Positions 26,569 through 38,400 of a stretch of DNA of 64,000 nucleotides are shown here, in pieces. The notes under the pieces are model-generated. The model was given only the letters and a program-made list of their open reading frames with translations. It was not told the DNA's origin and did not search any database. Source of the stretch: Chamaea fasciata (Eukaryota; Chordata; Aves; Passeriformes; Sylviidae); assembly GCA_029207755.1 (NCBI GenBank), contig JARCOQ010000006.1:22046890-22110889 (forward strand). The letters run 5' to 3'. The stretch's first letter is position 1, and each line of letters begins with the position of its first letter. The translations under genes were made by a program, and so were the position numbers.

Positions 26569-26738
26569 ACAAATTAATCCAACAGTATTTATCACAGAAG
26601 TGAGCCACTGTCCTCAGGCATTGGCAGAAGTATGTGAGTTTGTAGAGTATCTCAAGAGAAAAGGAAAGATCCTGAATAACAATGGACAAAACATATTAAA
26701 CAACCTGCCCTGACTTATTCTCTTGAAATAAGATAGCC

Positions 26739-26744
26739 ACCACC
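26739..26744 (+). repeat. Target-site duplication ACCACC, left copy
   Basis: The six bases ACCACC directly precede the LTR start at 26745 and are repeated exactly after its last base (27061-27066). A 6-bp duplication is typical of alpha- and betaretrovirus-like (ERVK-class) integration. Confidence 0.85.
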
Positions 26745-27060
26745 TGTGGGCCTGAGAGATTTTAGCCTGCCTAGCAGCTGCTAAGATTTTCCCAAGGAAA
26801 AGTTTCTCAAGAAAGCTTTTTCTCAAAACAATCTTGGTAAACAACTATCCTTTCTCAAAACAATCTTTCTCCAGGTGGTGTTTTGCTGTTTCTCTAGTTT
26901 AACCAATGAGATTAGAGAGGTGTCCTTCCTATTCACCAATCATGTTAAGTCTGTATCAGAACACCTCATAAAACATAGTAAGAATTTAGAAAATAAAGCC
27001 TTCTTTTTCTATACCTTTTGCCTCTGAATTATTTGGAGTCTTTCATGTCGTACCGCGACA
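26745..27060 (+). mobile_element. Complete solo LTR of an ERVK-like endogenous retrovirus
   Basis: A 316-bp unit begins TGTGGGCC and ends CGCGACA, with exact 6-bp ACCACC duplications on both sides. The U3-R-U5 order is readable on the + strand: two CCAAT boxes (26903-26907 and 26936-26940), a TATA-like CATAAAA (26967-26973), AATAAA (26992-26997) and a pyrimidine-rich U5 ending in CA. No internal viral sequence follows, so the provirus was removed by LTR-LTR recombination. It points the same way as C4orf19 and ends 1,145 bp before that gene's first coding exon, so its promoter could feed the gene. The class is inferred from the duplication length and LTR size. Confidence 0.88.
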
Positions 27061-27066
27061 ACCACC
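27061..27066 (+). repeat. Target-site duplication ACCACC, right copy
   Basis: Exact match of the six bases in front of the LTR. It fixes the right end of the insertion at 27060. Confidence 0.85.
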
Positions 27067-28205
27067 CATAAAGAATACTGGAGGGTTTGGAGGTTTTGGA
27101 TGTTCAGATCTGGGACTTCAGTTTAGGTTCAGAACAGGAATGTTCTCCAGGGTCCAAATTAGCAAACCATTTCTTCTCATAATAAAAGACTTTGGCATAA
27201 GAACCATATATTAGATAATTCTTAGCAGTTCACTGGCTCAGGCAATGGTGCAGCAAAACACAGACAATCTGCTAGTACTAGTGAAACTCTGGAATTTTAC
27301 TGTGGGAAAATGGAGGTGCAACATACTGCTTATAACAAAACGCCCATTCCAGGAATTTGTCTGTGCCTCACTAAGAGACAGTTCCACAAAAATATCACCT
27401 CAGTGCTCAGTAGCTGTCACAGGGTCAAGGGATTGGAAACAAGATATTAGGAAAGAATAAACCTGCTTCTTTCAGGTTTCAAACACCTTGAGAACTCTCT
27501 CTGCACTTGTAATTCCCACACTTGATTTGGATAGGATGTTAAAATGCAAAAAGACTCAGAGAACAGCACAAGGATAGTTCACAGGCACAAAACAATGTAG
27601 TATGGGTAACATTTAAATAGATGAGCACTAGAGGAACAGTACAGGACCTCTACTATGATGACAACTGGACACGATGGTCACTACTTCTAATACAAGAACT
27701 ATGAGACAAAACTACTAGTTAAAAAAAGGTTCAAGTCAAAATGCTGGTCTGTGAAAATACTGAGTAAAGGATGTGGTAGATGCTAGCAGTTTACTGTTTC
27801 AAAAAACAGCTGGGAAAATTCATGGTAGAGAATTTTACCAACAGGTGTCAAGTGGGAAAAAAAAAAAAAAAAGGAAAAAAAAAGCTCAACCAAACAACAA
27901 ACCAATAACCCACACCCAATACACTGACTTACAATTCTCCAAATCATAAAATTGCTTAGGAAACTATTCTGAGAGAACATCACTATCTAACTTAAATTCT
28001 TCCCCAAATAAAGACCATTGCCAACGCAAGACAACAACCTACAAAGACCTTGAACAGTACTCCATCCATTCTTGTGTAGACATCTTTTTAGCTAACAAAA
28101 CCCTTCTAAACCCCAGCATCATTTTCAATGCAATTGCTCATATATTAATTTCATAATGCTTCACTCACTCTATCTCTCCCTTGCCTTCCCTTTCTCTCTT
28201 TTCAG
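27067..28205 (+). other. C4orf19 upstream sequence or intron
   Basis: This stretch lies between the solo LTR and the splice acceptor of the first coding exon. It holds a 16-base A run at 27857-27872 and, at its end, a long pyrimidine tract (about 28165-28205) leading into TTTTCAG, the acceptor for the exon carrying the ATG. At least its last part is therefore intron, and an untranslated 5' exon must lie further upstream. I could not locate that exon. Confidence 0.55.
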
Positions 28206-28253
28206 ATTAAGGAAAATCCAGATGGGGTGCCGGTGCTGCAAAATGATACAAAG
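28206..28253 (+). CDS. C4orf19: C4orf19 exon with start codon
   Basis: The acceptor TTTCAG ends at 28205 after a strong pyrimidine tract. Sixteen untranslated bases precede the ATG at 28222. The exon codes for only ten whole codons (MGCRCCKMIQ) plus AG and ends at the donor AAAG/GTACAA. The tiny coding piece holds the whole putative lipidation signal, so skipping this exon would give a soluble or untranslated product. Confidence 0.93.
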
Positions 28254-30254
28254 GTACAATAGAACAAGAATTGCTTAGACTGAATAAAAGAAAAACATTA
28301 AATCATGTGTCTGTGCTCCCCCACACCTGTTGCTTTAATTAGCCACTGTAAAAGGTTGGAGTTTTCTCAAAGTTTACAGCATCTTGAAGCATAGGCATAC
28401 AGACTTCCTATGAAAGTCCTTTTAATTTACTGTAATTAAGGTCCACTTCTATAATTCCTATCCCACAAAAGGAATTGTGTTGCATTGAAAACTCTTCATT
28501 AGTACAGTTTTTTTTATAATTTAGGTAGCATGAGCTTCCCTTAATGCAGCAGAACAAGGAGCCCACACTATGTCAGATCCTCCCTCTCTCCCAAGCAATG
28601 AAAATGAACAGTTCCTTGCTTCCATCACAGCTGTTAAATCTAGTTAGTTGGGGGAAGAATTCCCATATAGAAGTTTCCCTAGAGAGGAGGACTAGCTAGT
28701 TTTATAAAGACCACATTTCATCCCCACTTCAGGGTTAGTACTTCCCTTGGCCACTTCTGCAGAACCGGTAAGGAACCGGGGAGAAAATGGTGCTATGAGA
28801 GAAAAAAGAAAAAGAAAAGAGAGAGGCCCTGGGAGAGACAAGTCAAGGAAATTATAGAGCAAGAAGAAGAAAAGGAATCAGGAATGGGGGGGGGAATGGA
28901 CAAAGTACTTGAAAGAACACCAGGAAAAAATGAAAGCTATTTTAGCAACTATATGAGGACATATTAATTAACAATCCATGTTATGACTACTCATTGGCTA
29001 ATCAGCTCCCCAGAGAAAATAAAAAATAAGGCTGGAAACACACAATGACCAGCACACAGTTCTCCAACATCTTCCTTATGCTCCTGGTGAATCTCACTAC
29101 AGGGGTTAGTTATGATCAGTCCCAGGAGACAGCAGCCGACAGCATATTCAGCATTTCCATTTGGTTTAACTCATTTTCGGGATCCAAAGTAAAGTTCAGT
29201 GACACTCCTTCCTCAAGACCTTCAGCTTAAAAGGGAAGTTTAATCTTTTTCACTAATTATATTGATTAAAATCATAAGTAACATTTCCTTTATAATTTTT
29301 CCTTACTCCAGCTATATCTTTGATCCAGAAGAAGTACAATCATCTGGATGCATTAATGAAGTAAACAGCTATAAACACAATGAACAAGGCAGCAATAAAT
29401 CCAAATTCAAAGAGAATAGTGAAAATGAAGAACCCAAAAATGAACTCCAGAAGGATGAGGTAAACAAAACAGAAAATAAAAATCCAATAAACAGTACAAC
29501 AGAAACTCTCTGTAATCATAGAAGCAATTATTCTCAAGAGGATGGCCTTATGAAATGTGCTGCAAAGCTTGATGTAGCAGTCAATGGTGGCAACTCCTGC
29601 GCTCAGCATTCTATGCTCAACCCCAACACAAGCCCAGTGAAAGAAACCAGTGAAAAGGGAACCTCCAGCCAGTCAGAGGCTTCTTCAGCCAGCAATAGAG
29701 ACTTTTACACCAAATCAAATAGGTCTGGACAAGAACTTGACCTAGAGACAGGCAGTGAGAGTAAGGCAGCCAGCAATGTGCCTAACAGTATTCCAGACTC
29801 CCAGTCTGCAGAAGACAGCATCTTTCTCAAAGGAAACTCAATACTGGAGACAGAAAACAATGCCATAAGACTGCCAGATATTGATTATCCCCAAAATGGC
29901 AATCAAACTGGGAACTATGTTGAAAAAGATGGCTTTTCAGTCAACCTTGCACATTCAGACCAAAACACTAGTGCTTCAGCAATACAGGGCCAGGAGCTTT
30001 GTGTAATCCCACCTTTGCCTGTGAAAGAGAGCAGTATTGAACCTTTGAAAACTGACTCTGCAAGTTTGAGTGAGAGCCTTACTGGTGGTATCACTGCAGT
30101 GGCTGTTACCAAAGTCACACAGGCACCCACACACGCCAACCATAAAGATGTCAATGGAGGAATTGAGGAGGAAGACGCAGAAGTTGCAGCAGCTCTGGCT
30201 GCACTGGAAGCTGCAACAGCAGGAGAAGACCTAGAAGATGATGATGAGTACTAG
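28222..30254 (+). CDS. C4orf19: C4orf19 (PGCKA1) homologue, two coding exons
   Basis: Joining 28222-28253 to 29312-30254 gives 975 nt, a 324-residue protein plus TAG; the human protein is slightly shorter (about 314 residues). The start MGCRCCKMIQ and the next residues SYIFDP match the family's hallmark N-terminus, with the serine codon split AG/C by the intron. Gly2 followed by Cys3, Cys5 and Cys6 suggests lipid anchoring. The middle is low-complexity, rich in Ser, Asn, Glu and Lys, and probably disordered. Residues about 294-324 form an acidic, Ala-rich helix-like tail (EEEDAEVAAALAALEAA, then EDLEDDDEY). The family is known as an epithelial membrane-associated partner of PDCD10 and GCKIII kinases. 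It has no enzymatic motif. It is convergent with RELL1, as in other amniotes. Confidence 0.95.
28254..29311 (+). other. C4orf19: C4orf19 intron between coding exons
   Basis: A 1,058-bp phase 2 intron with GT...AG ends (GTACAA donor, TTACTCCAG acceptor). It contains a purine-rich GA/AAG stretch at about 28795-28880 and a nine-base G run at 28887-28895. No exon-like frame is seen inside it. Confidence 0.9.
29312..30254 (+). CDS. C4orf19: C4orf19 main coding exon
   Basis: After the acceptor at 29310-29311 the frame stays open for 943 nt to TAG (30252-30254). This is by far the longest open frame in the window. It encodes residues 11-324. The frame also runs a little upstream into the intron, but the split AGC codon and the conserved SYIFDP place the real border at 29312. 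Confidence 0.95.
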
Positions 30255-30676
30255 ACTGTTTGCTTCTAATACACTGGATAAGATCCAGATGTTATTTCTG
30301 GATCAGTATGAACAAATATACAGCACACATGGGGAGCTGTTATGAACAGCATATATAAAAGGAGTTGGGACTAAACCTCGGTCCCTTCAGCTGTTTTATA
30401 CAGCCTTTTAATTTCTACTGCCTGAGATACGGAAGTGCTCCCTTGCCTAATGGTAATACTCTTCTCTATGCGCCCAAGCAGGAGGGCAAAGCATCATTTC
30501 TTCACACAGAATATTCAGTTGTACACCCACCTTGTCTGGACTCATGCAGGTGTTTCCTTTTTTTGCTCATGAGGGTCTGTGCACACTGCATGTTCCAGGT
30601 TCACAAAGCTCCCATTATTTAAAATAGGACTATTGAAGCCATGGAGTTAGAAACCACAGATTTTCATCATTAGCAG

Positions 30677-30682
30677 AATAAA
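30677..30682 (+). terminator. C4orf19: Candidate C4orf19 polyadenylation signal 1
   Basis: Canonical AATAAA 423 bp after the stop codon, the first in sense orientation. Confidence 0.4.
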
Positions 30683-31035
30683 ACTACATGAATCAGCCAA
30701 ATTTCTATGATCTACTGAAACATGAAATAGGGACGGCAGCTTGGACTGAACTTTACTGTGCCTATGGTTCCATTATGGATTAAGCCTAAATCTGTGCATG
30801 TGCACCTGGCATTAGAATAACATCATTTCTCCCCACACACCTCTCCCTTGACTGTGTTTGACACCCCAAGTGTTGCTGCTTCAGTTCCTTAAAACAGCAG
30901 AAGCCCAGCCAAATCCAAGAGAGTGGGTAACTTTCTGTTGGTTTAATGTGGTAAAGTAGCTTGTGTAAGAATTGCACACACACTATCAGAGAGGCCAGAG
31001 AGAGATCAAAACTCAGTCCCTACCAGTTCAGAGAG

Positions 31036-31041
31036 AATAAA
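31036..31041 (+). terminator. C4orf19: Candidate C4orf19 polyadenylation signal 2
   Basis: Canonical AATAAA about 780 bp after the stop codon, followed by a TGTTGT stretch that could serve as a downstream element. Confidence 0.4.
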
Positions 31042-31716
31042 ACTGTTGTAAAATTACAGCCTGAAAACTCTGAACTCCACTAAATTTTCCAGGTACACGT
31101 CACCTGTTTTAGCAATACAGTTTTCAAACATGTTGTGTCTCAAACATCCCCAGCAAGATGTGTTTTGTTTATAGGAAAACAGCAAGACCCAACTAGACCC
31201 CTCCTTAGCTCAGCTGTACTCCCTAAATTTACATCAGGAAAGGGACCGAGCTTCCAATCTGGATTAAGCGTAAGATCTGAAAATACTTGCATTCTTGGAG
31301 GGGCTGCATTTATAATGGGAGAAAAAAAAAAGGAGGTAGAGACCAATTTGGTGCTGCCAATTCAGCGAAAGTATGGTTGAAATAGAAAGTGCTTGACATT
31401 TTATACTGAAATTTTGTGGTTTCCAAGTTTTTGTTATAAGCTCCTAATAATTTTTTTAACCATATAAAAAATAAGCTGGTGAGTTTTGTACTTTATGCAT
31501 TTTCTGAATACAAAAGTTACATTAAATAAGTTCAATAAGATACAGCCCTCATTAGATACATGAAAACACCAACAAGGTATATGCCTACAGTATATGCTGA
31601 TTTCAATTTCTCAAAATGTTAATGATACTCCTAGGAGCAATTAAAACAACCTAAAGTCTCAGCTTCCAGAGACCTATATTCAGCTACAGGCAAGAGTCAC
31701 AACATTGTACCTGTAA

Positions 31717-31722
31717 AATAAA
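31717..31722 (+). terminator. C4orf19: Candidate C4orf19 polyadenylation signal 3
   Basis: Canonical AATAAA about 1.46 kb after the stop codon, followed within 30 bp by a GT-rich stretch (TTTGAAGTATTGTAGT...). It is a good candidate for the distal end of the transcript. Confidence 0.45.
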
Positions 31723-31889
31723 AAAGCTTTATCTGGTTTTGAAGTATTGTAGTACTGTTGATTTCTCTACCCCTTTCCTATTTTAATAGGTCCTTCTAAG
31801 CCTTCTCATAAGTGCATACAATTTTTACATATGCATTTGTCTTTCAAAGATTACAATACTGAAAGTCGGTGAAGGTGTTGGCACATTGC

Positions 31890-32165
31890 CAGTAACAAGT
31901 TACACTGAGAGTGCCACCAGTCCTGAGTGTCCCTGCCCACCACCCCAAGGATCCCCCCGCCCTACCTTGGGCCCAGGACCACATTCACCCCCTGGGAGGG
32001 CAGACCTGCCAGGGATGCCTGTGCTGGGGCTGTCCTGGTGCTGTCAGCTGGGGCAGTGGGACAGACTCTGGCTGTGGGATCCAGCCTTGCTCTCCCCAGG
32101 GAGCCCCTAGTGCTCCCCACATCCCAGCCCCAGGGAGCCAGCAGCCCCTTGCTGCACCATGACAC
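31890..32165. other. GC-rich patch without CpG enrichment
   Basis: About 275 bp is markedly GC-rich within AT-rich DNA, with repeated CCCC, CAGGGA and GGGGC motifs and open frames in several phases on both strands. CpG is scarce, so it is not a CpG-island promoter. The multi-frame openness follows from composition. The proline-rich translations match no family I recognise. Confidence 0.5.
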
Positions 32166-32588
32166 CAACCTTGAAAAACAATTCAAGTTAAAAAGATGTT
32201 AAAGGAAGAAATGCAACAAACACCCCAGAAAACTTACCAGATTTTTTCAATATCCACTCAATTTTATTTTTCTAACCTGAGCCCCAGCTTAAATTTCAAG
32301 TGCAAATCACAGCAAGTTTTTCCACCTTCCTCCCCAAGCACTAAAAAAAATTAGAGGAGAGTCCCTAGTCAGACGCAGCCCAGACAACTCAAACCAAGCA
32401 GCTCTTCCATGGGCAACTGCCCGCAACCATGGGCCACCAGCTGAAACCTCTGCGTGAGAGCAGCCGAGCCACAGACAGTGCCTGTCTTGCAGCCCAAGTT
32501 CTCATTGTCATAAATACAAGAGGCAAAACCCAGCCTAAAGCAAGTCTATTCACCGCATTGTGAATAATTGGTCAGTGTTCTCTCACAG

Positions 32589-32620
<32 letters not shown>

Positions 32621-32764
32621 AAAAAAAAAAACCCACGAAAGAAAAAGTCGGGCATCTGCATATCTCAAACCTACATCACATGGAAAACTTCCATAAAATA
32701 AACCTATGAGGTAACACCAACATTCAGACTTTTACCTGCTAAGTAAAAATCCCAGTGTCGTTTT

Positions 32765-32802
<38 letters not shown>

Positions 32803-34905
32803 TATGCATTTTATATTTACACATGTGTTTATATACCTTCAACTCTACCATGACACCGCCGAGTGTCAGGAATTCTTAGCAATTTTTCAGACCACAGTAC
32901 AATTTTCACAATAAATGTGAAAGAGTCGCTTATTTAAGAAATAGTTTTTAAATACCACACACAATTTCCTCCATAAAAATTAGATTTTAAATAATTACAT
33001 GAGAACCAAATCTTATTCAGTCCATCAGATGTTGATTCAAAAAAACACAAACAAACACTGCCAGCTTGAAGAATCCATTTTGCTCAGGCAATTGTGAGAG
33101 TAAAATTCAGTAACTTGAGAAAACAGAAAATCACAGAGAAAAAAAATGCTACTAGAAGGAAGAGCAAACTGTATTTAAAAAGTTCTCTTAAAAACTACAC
33201 ATTTTTTTAAGACACCCAGACACTGTGACTTCACCTCCAATCAACTATGTTTCCTATATTCTGAGGGGTCACTTATGAAGTATCATTTAAATCTTTCTGT
33301 TTTCCTTTGATACAAAAGAAATTAATATGGGAGCTAGTTGGCCAATATCTGTTATTAGTAATGTTTCTGTACTTGATGTAATCCTTTACAGGTAAGTGTG
33401 AAGACATATGTAGCAATAAAGAACAGGCAATAGGATGGAAAATTATGATAATAGTTGGTATTTCTATAAAAGCTTTTCCATCTTAGAAACTCATGTTTTA
33501 TTGTTATTCTTCAAAGTCAGTGACAGTTTAAAGGGAATTTGCAGTCTTTCATATATAAGCAAAGACACGTTGAGGAAGACTAAGTTTAGCACCTTCACAT
33601 TTGGCAGTAGGTCAACCCTGGATTATTAAAAAAATTCAGATCACTGCAGAGATTTCACACATGACAACAGGAGTGGAAAACAGCCCAGTCCACCCTCAAG
33701 GAAGTTAATTATTTCCTAGAGAAAACACAGCAAGAGTAGAACCCAAAACTTGACACTGCAGAATCCAGCTCAACAAACAAAAGTTCTAATGAGTAAGCAG
33801 GAACCTGGAAATAGATAAATTCCACAAAGATGGAGGGTTTTCCATCTCTTTTAAAGAAGAAAGGTAAGTGTTTGGGCAAGTGTTGCTATGGAGACTTCCC
33901 ATTAAAAATTGAAATTCAGAAACAGAAAATTCTATTTTCTAAAAGATATTCCAGATTTGATTGCTTCAGTAAAATATCATTTTAATCATCATTTGAAGGG
34001 TGAAACTAGAAACACTGACTTGGAAATAAAATTTAAAAAATTAATCTTGACCTTATGCTGTATTTGGAAGCAGGAAAAACATCACCTCTCTTGATTTTGC
34101 TTCTAATCCAATTGTTGAAGTACACATCCTGAGCACTTCACAATGATTGTGATGAAAGCTATCAAGGTTACATCATTCTCTGCTCTGAATCTTGACTGAA
34201 ATTACTATAAACAGGATTTAACAGGTTTTTGCTTTAATTCATGGCTCAATTATTATACACTAACAACTGAGAAACCTTTCATTCGTTAACAAAACAACCT
34301 CAGAAGTCTTTCAGGAAATACAGCATCCCAATATTATGTCAGGTTGAAGACAAAATAAGCACTCAACCTATGCCACAATAAAACCATGTCACATGAAGAC
34401 AGCAGTTTAAGTCATTTATTTGCTCATTAAGCTCCCTTCTGTTTACTCTGAGCCAGAGATTAGCTTGCTTACTATGAGGGTGCAGAAGCAGTGGGGAGAA
34501 AGGCAACACCCTCAGCTATTCCCCTTAACCTTAAGCATGACCAGATTTTCAATAATCTGTGATCATGTATTCTATCCCCTCCCTGCTCTTAATATCTGGA
34601 GCCAGTATCAAGTAATTTACCTAGACTTATGCAAAATGAAAGGAAGGTAAGTGACAAAGGCAAGATAACTACAGAGCAAAATGAATGTATGAAAGATTAA
34701 AACTCTGTTTAGGTATTTGAGGACAAACCGTAGGGATCTGGCAGATAATACATAACAGGTTGTTTCTATCTCACATCTCTTTATTTCTTATTTGAGATCC
34801 TCTTCCAGAAATAGTGTATTAAATAATTTAGGGGCACTCCTCATATTAGCTTTTTCATATAATCCTCAAGAAAAAAAAATCCATGCAAATGTCTTTAATT
34901 TCAGC
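32166..34905. other. Non-coding DNA between C4orf19 and the 34.9-kb LTR
   Basis: Contains two long A runs (32589-32619 and 32772-32798). Otherwise it is AT-rich sequence in which I recognise no gene or transposon. Confidence 0.5.
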
Positions 34906-35492
34906 TGTCCTGGTTTCAGCGGGGAGAGAGTTAAATTTCTTCTCAGTAGCTGTTATAGTGCTGTGTTTTGGATTCAGAATAAGAATGGCATTGACAACAC
35001 ATTGATATTTTAGTTTTTTGGAAAGTCCTGTTCATCCTAAGTCAAGGAATATTTTTTTTTTTTTCTTTTTTTTTTTTTCCATCTCATGCTCTGCCAGTTA
35101 GAAGGTGCACAGAAGAAACTGGGAGGGAGCAGAGCTGGGACAGGTGGCCTGAACTGACCAAAGGGAGATTCTACACCACAGGACATCATCCCCACTGGAG
35201 AGACTTTTGGGGTGATGGTGTTTGTCCTCCGAAATATCTGTTACACATGATGGGGCCCTGCCTTCCTGGGGATGGCTGAACACCTGCCTGCCCATGGGAA
35301 GCAGTGAATAATTCCATTTTGCTTTGCTTGTGTGCATCCTGTGTTCCCTACTAAACTGTTTTCATGTGTCTTCATCCTGACCCACGAGTTTTCCAGTGTT
35401 TACCCTTGCAATTCTTTCCCCAATCCCACTGGTGCAGGAGTGAGCAAGTGGCTGCCTGGGGCTTGGCTGCTGCCTGGGGTTAAACCATGATA
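34906..35492 (+). mobile_element. Solo LTR of a passerine ERVL-like element
   Basis: About 587 bp begins TGTCCTGGTTTCAGCGGGGA and ends CTGGGGTTAAACCATGATA. This matches the general pattern of an abundant passerine LTR whose ends are TGTCCTGGTTT and AACCACGACA, so the final CA has mutated to TA here. Two T tracts (35052-35064 and 35066-35078) lie inside. No internal retroviral genes flank it and no target duplication is evident. The ERVL assignment is from memory of the family, not from internal sequence. Confidence 0.75.
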
Positions 35493-38400
35493 CCAATACA
35501 AGATGAGCTACAGAAAGAGATTTTGCTGTGGCCAGAAGGGGTACAAGTTTCTTCAGAATCAGTGTCCAGAACAGATGAGATATTACAGATTTTTAATGCC
35601 ACAGTTTCAGTTTGGTAGGTAAAAGTGACACAGGGGTTTATCTAACAAGTATACATCACACTTTGCCAGAACAATGCCGGTCTTTTTTTGGTTACATTTT
35701 ACTCATTAATCTGCTGTTTACGTAGACTTACATAAAAAACTCATCCAATTAGCATCTGCAAAAAAAAAAAAAAAACCAAAAAAAACCCCATACTAGAGAT
35801 CCAGCATTAATCAAAATCAAGACAAATTATCAAAAGCTTTGCAAAAGAATGCGCACACTCCACCCTGACTGGGAATTACTTTTCCAGATTTATGCACGAG
35901 TGTTAATTACCAGGGAATGCACGCTGCTATTGTTTTGACATACGACACACAGATCCTGTTCTTCATCATTGCTTTGATTAAAAATTTGGCTCAGAGAGAA
36001 GTTTACATTGTTCCTTTTAATAACTGCAGCAGCTACTTCCAGGCCACTGCAGGGCAGGAGAGGGGCTGAGTTGCTGCGTCCTGACTAGCCACAGCTCTGC
36101 CCCAGCCCCATGAGGCACCACAGATCTCCCATTAAATTGAGACTTTTTCAAATTTTTTGGTTTAATTCTTTTTTTACACTGACACACTCCGACCTTTTTG
36201 AATTATCAATAAAAGCTTCATAGCTCCCTCTGCTGCCAGCAAATATGAAATTCAGTTACTCTTCACAAAATCGGCTTGCACCTGACAGAAAACATTGCAT
36301 TCCTGTCTACTCTATGCATATGTGTGTAGAGCCTTTTGAAAAGAAGATCTGAGAAATATTATGGGTATTTTATTTGAAGGCTCTCCTAAGATTGCTGCTC
36401 TTATTTGGATAATTATTCTTACTGTAAATCAATATTGAAGACCAATAGTTAAATACTACTTTAATAAGGTAACTTCAAAATTCTGTCTTATTCAATATGA
36501 AAATCAAACCATATTACAGCTAATGACACCCATGAAACAAAAATCAATTTTTCAGGACACTTCAGAGATGAGAGTTAATCTCAAAGTGCTTCTGCCCTAC
36601 TATTTTTCAGTCCATCTTCCCAAGTCTTTCTCACTCGCATTGCTGCCTCTTCTCTGAACCTGCCCTCCTCCCCAGCAGTGCCTCTCCAAACTTGCCCCGC
36701 TGCATCAGGTACCAGCTGGGTTTGTTAGTCGTCTTGCTGTTGCTGTCCTGCTCCGTGCTGACAGCTATGAGAAGTGTACTGAATCCAATGTTCTCTATTC
36801 CCCAGGACTATTTCAAGACCACCACCACAATTGTGACACACCAGCACAAGTGCCTCCCGTCTGCCTCTGCTGCACTTCCAACACCTCCACAGCCCAGAAG
36901 GGACAGGACTGGGATGACTGACTGAAAATAGACAAGGGAAGGTGGCATCAGAGGGTTTACACATATAAAACTGAGGGGTTACGCTGGTAAAAAACGCATT
37001 TGCTAATACATCCTCCTTTGTGTTAGAGCTACACTTGATGCCATTGCACCTCTACAGCGCTAGAGGCTGCCCAGATATAATTTAAGAGGCGTTTCAGTTA
37101 CAGCAGGTGTGCTAAGCTTGACTGACACAGACCCACACAAGGCCTGTCATACACAAACAGATGGCCAAGCACTACCCATGTAACTGGCACAGCACTAAGT
37201 CCATGCCACAGGGGACTTGACTTCACTCACCTAAACTTAGTAGCAAAATACACCACCAACCCACTCTATTCCTCCAGATAATTTGGGAGCCACAGATTAA
37301 TTTGGAGGCTGCTTACGGCAACAGCACGGAGCTTTCAGATCTTGCCACTAAATTCTGTTTGAAGGCTTCTGCCACCTTCTTGCTACCAGCATTACAAGCC
37401 TGGCATCTCTCCTGCCTTTTTTTTTTTTGAAAGCTAGAGGAACAGACTCCCACCTTGCCCAACTGTCTAGGTTCCTTTTCCTTATCCTGCTCCAGCCCTA
37501 CATATCCTTTTATCAGTTTTGCCTCAGCAGATGACCTTAACCTGCCAGGAAGGAAGCTCGAAGGTTGACAGGGTGCCTTCCAGCTCTGTGCAATGGTAGC
37601 TCCAGAATCAGCTAGCACCCCCAGAGAGGCAAAAGAGAGCATCCAAAACGAGGTAACATCAAATCGTGGCTTGAGTAAGAAGACCAGCAGCACCTTAGTG
37701 CAGGCCCCTTACCACTAGGAAAAAAAAAAAAAAAAAAAAACAACTTAAAAAAGAAATCAACAAGAAATGGAAATTTCAGATGCCAGTACTTTGAGCCTAA
37801 CCTTCCTTGAACAAAAAACCAAAATTCAGCATTTCACAAAACACAGAGAAAAAAAAAATCTAAATCCATCTTTATTTGCCCAAGTCTTACTTGCTGTTCA
37901 TTAATATTAGATAGCCAAGACTTAACCACTCTTTTCTTGTTTACTCATTAGCAGTAGCATTAGTCACTTAGCTGGGAAAAGAGAAAAAGTGCCCAGAAAC
38001 CCTAAATGAATAGATACAAATTGATTCACACTTCAAACTACACGTCACAGGTGGGAGTCCTCAACATCCACTGAACAGCCAGGAAACTTAATTCCTTAGC
38101 AGAGACAGTGTCACATTCCAACCCAGTAGGCACTTTCAGCATTACCAAGCCAGAACAGACCATATGTCCTCCTCTCTTCCAGACAGGGCAAATCTCATAA
38201 AAAGGGATCTTTTTAACCCACATGATTTTGTATTATATGCAGTTAAGTACATGTTCAATTCATTTGTAGGGGAAAAAACAGTAAGAAAACAACCAGACAA
38301 CAAATTTATCTGGCACCCTTTGCTGTAATTTCTTATCATGCTTTTAGTGCCTATTTCCCTCTTGTGTGTCTTTCCGTTCAGCTCTGCAGCCACACTGGCA

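Larger units (their letters stand above)
30255..31800 (+). other. C4orf19: C4orf19 3' UTR and flank
   Basis: This stretch follows the stop codon and has no further coding frame. Three AATAAA signals lie in gene orientation, at 30677-30682, 31036-31041 and 31717-31722. Any could end the message, and the sequence alone does not say which is used. Confidence 0.55.
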
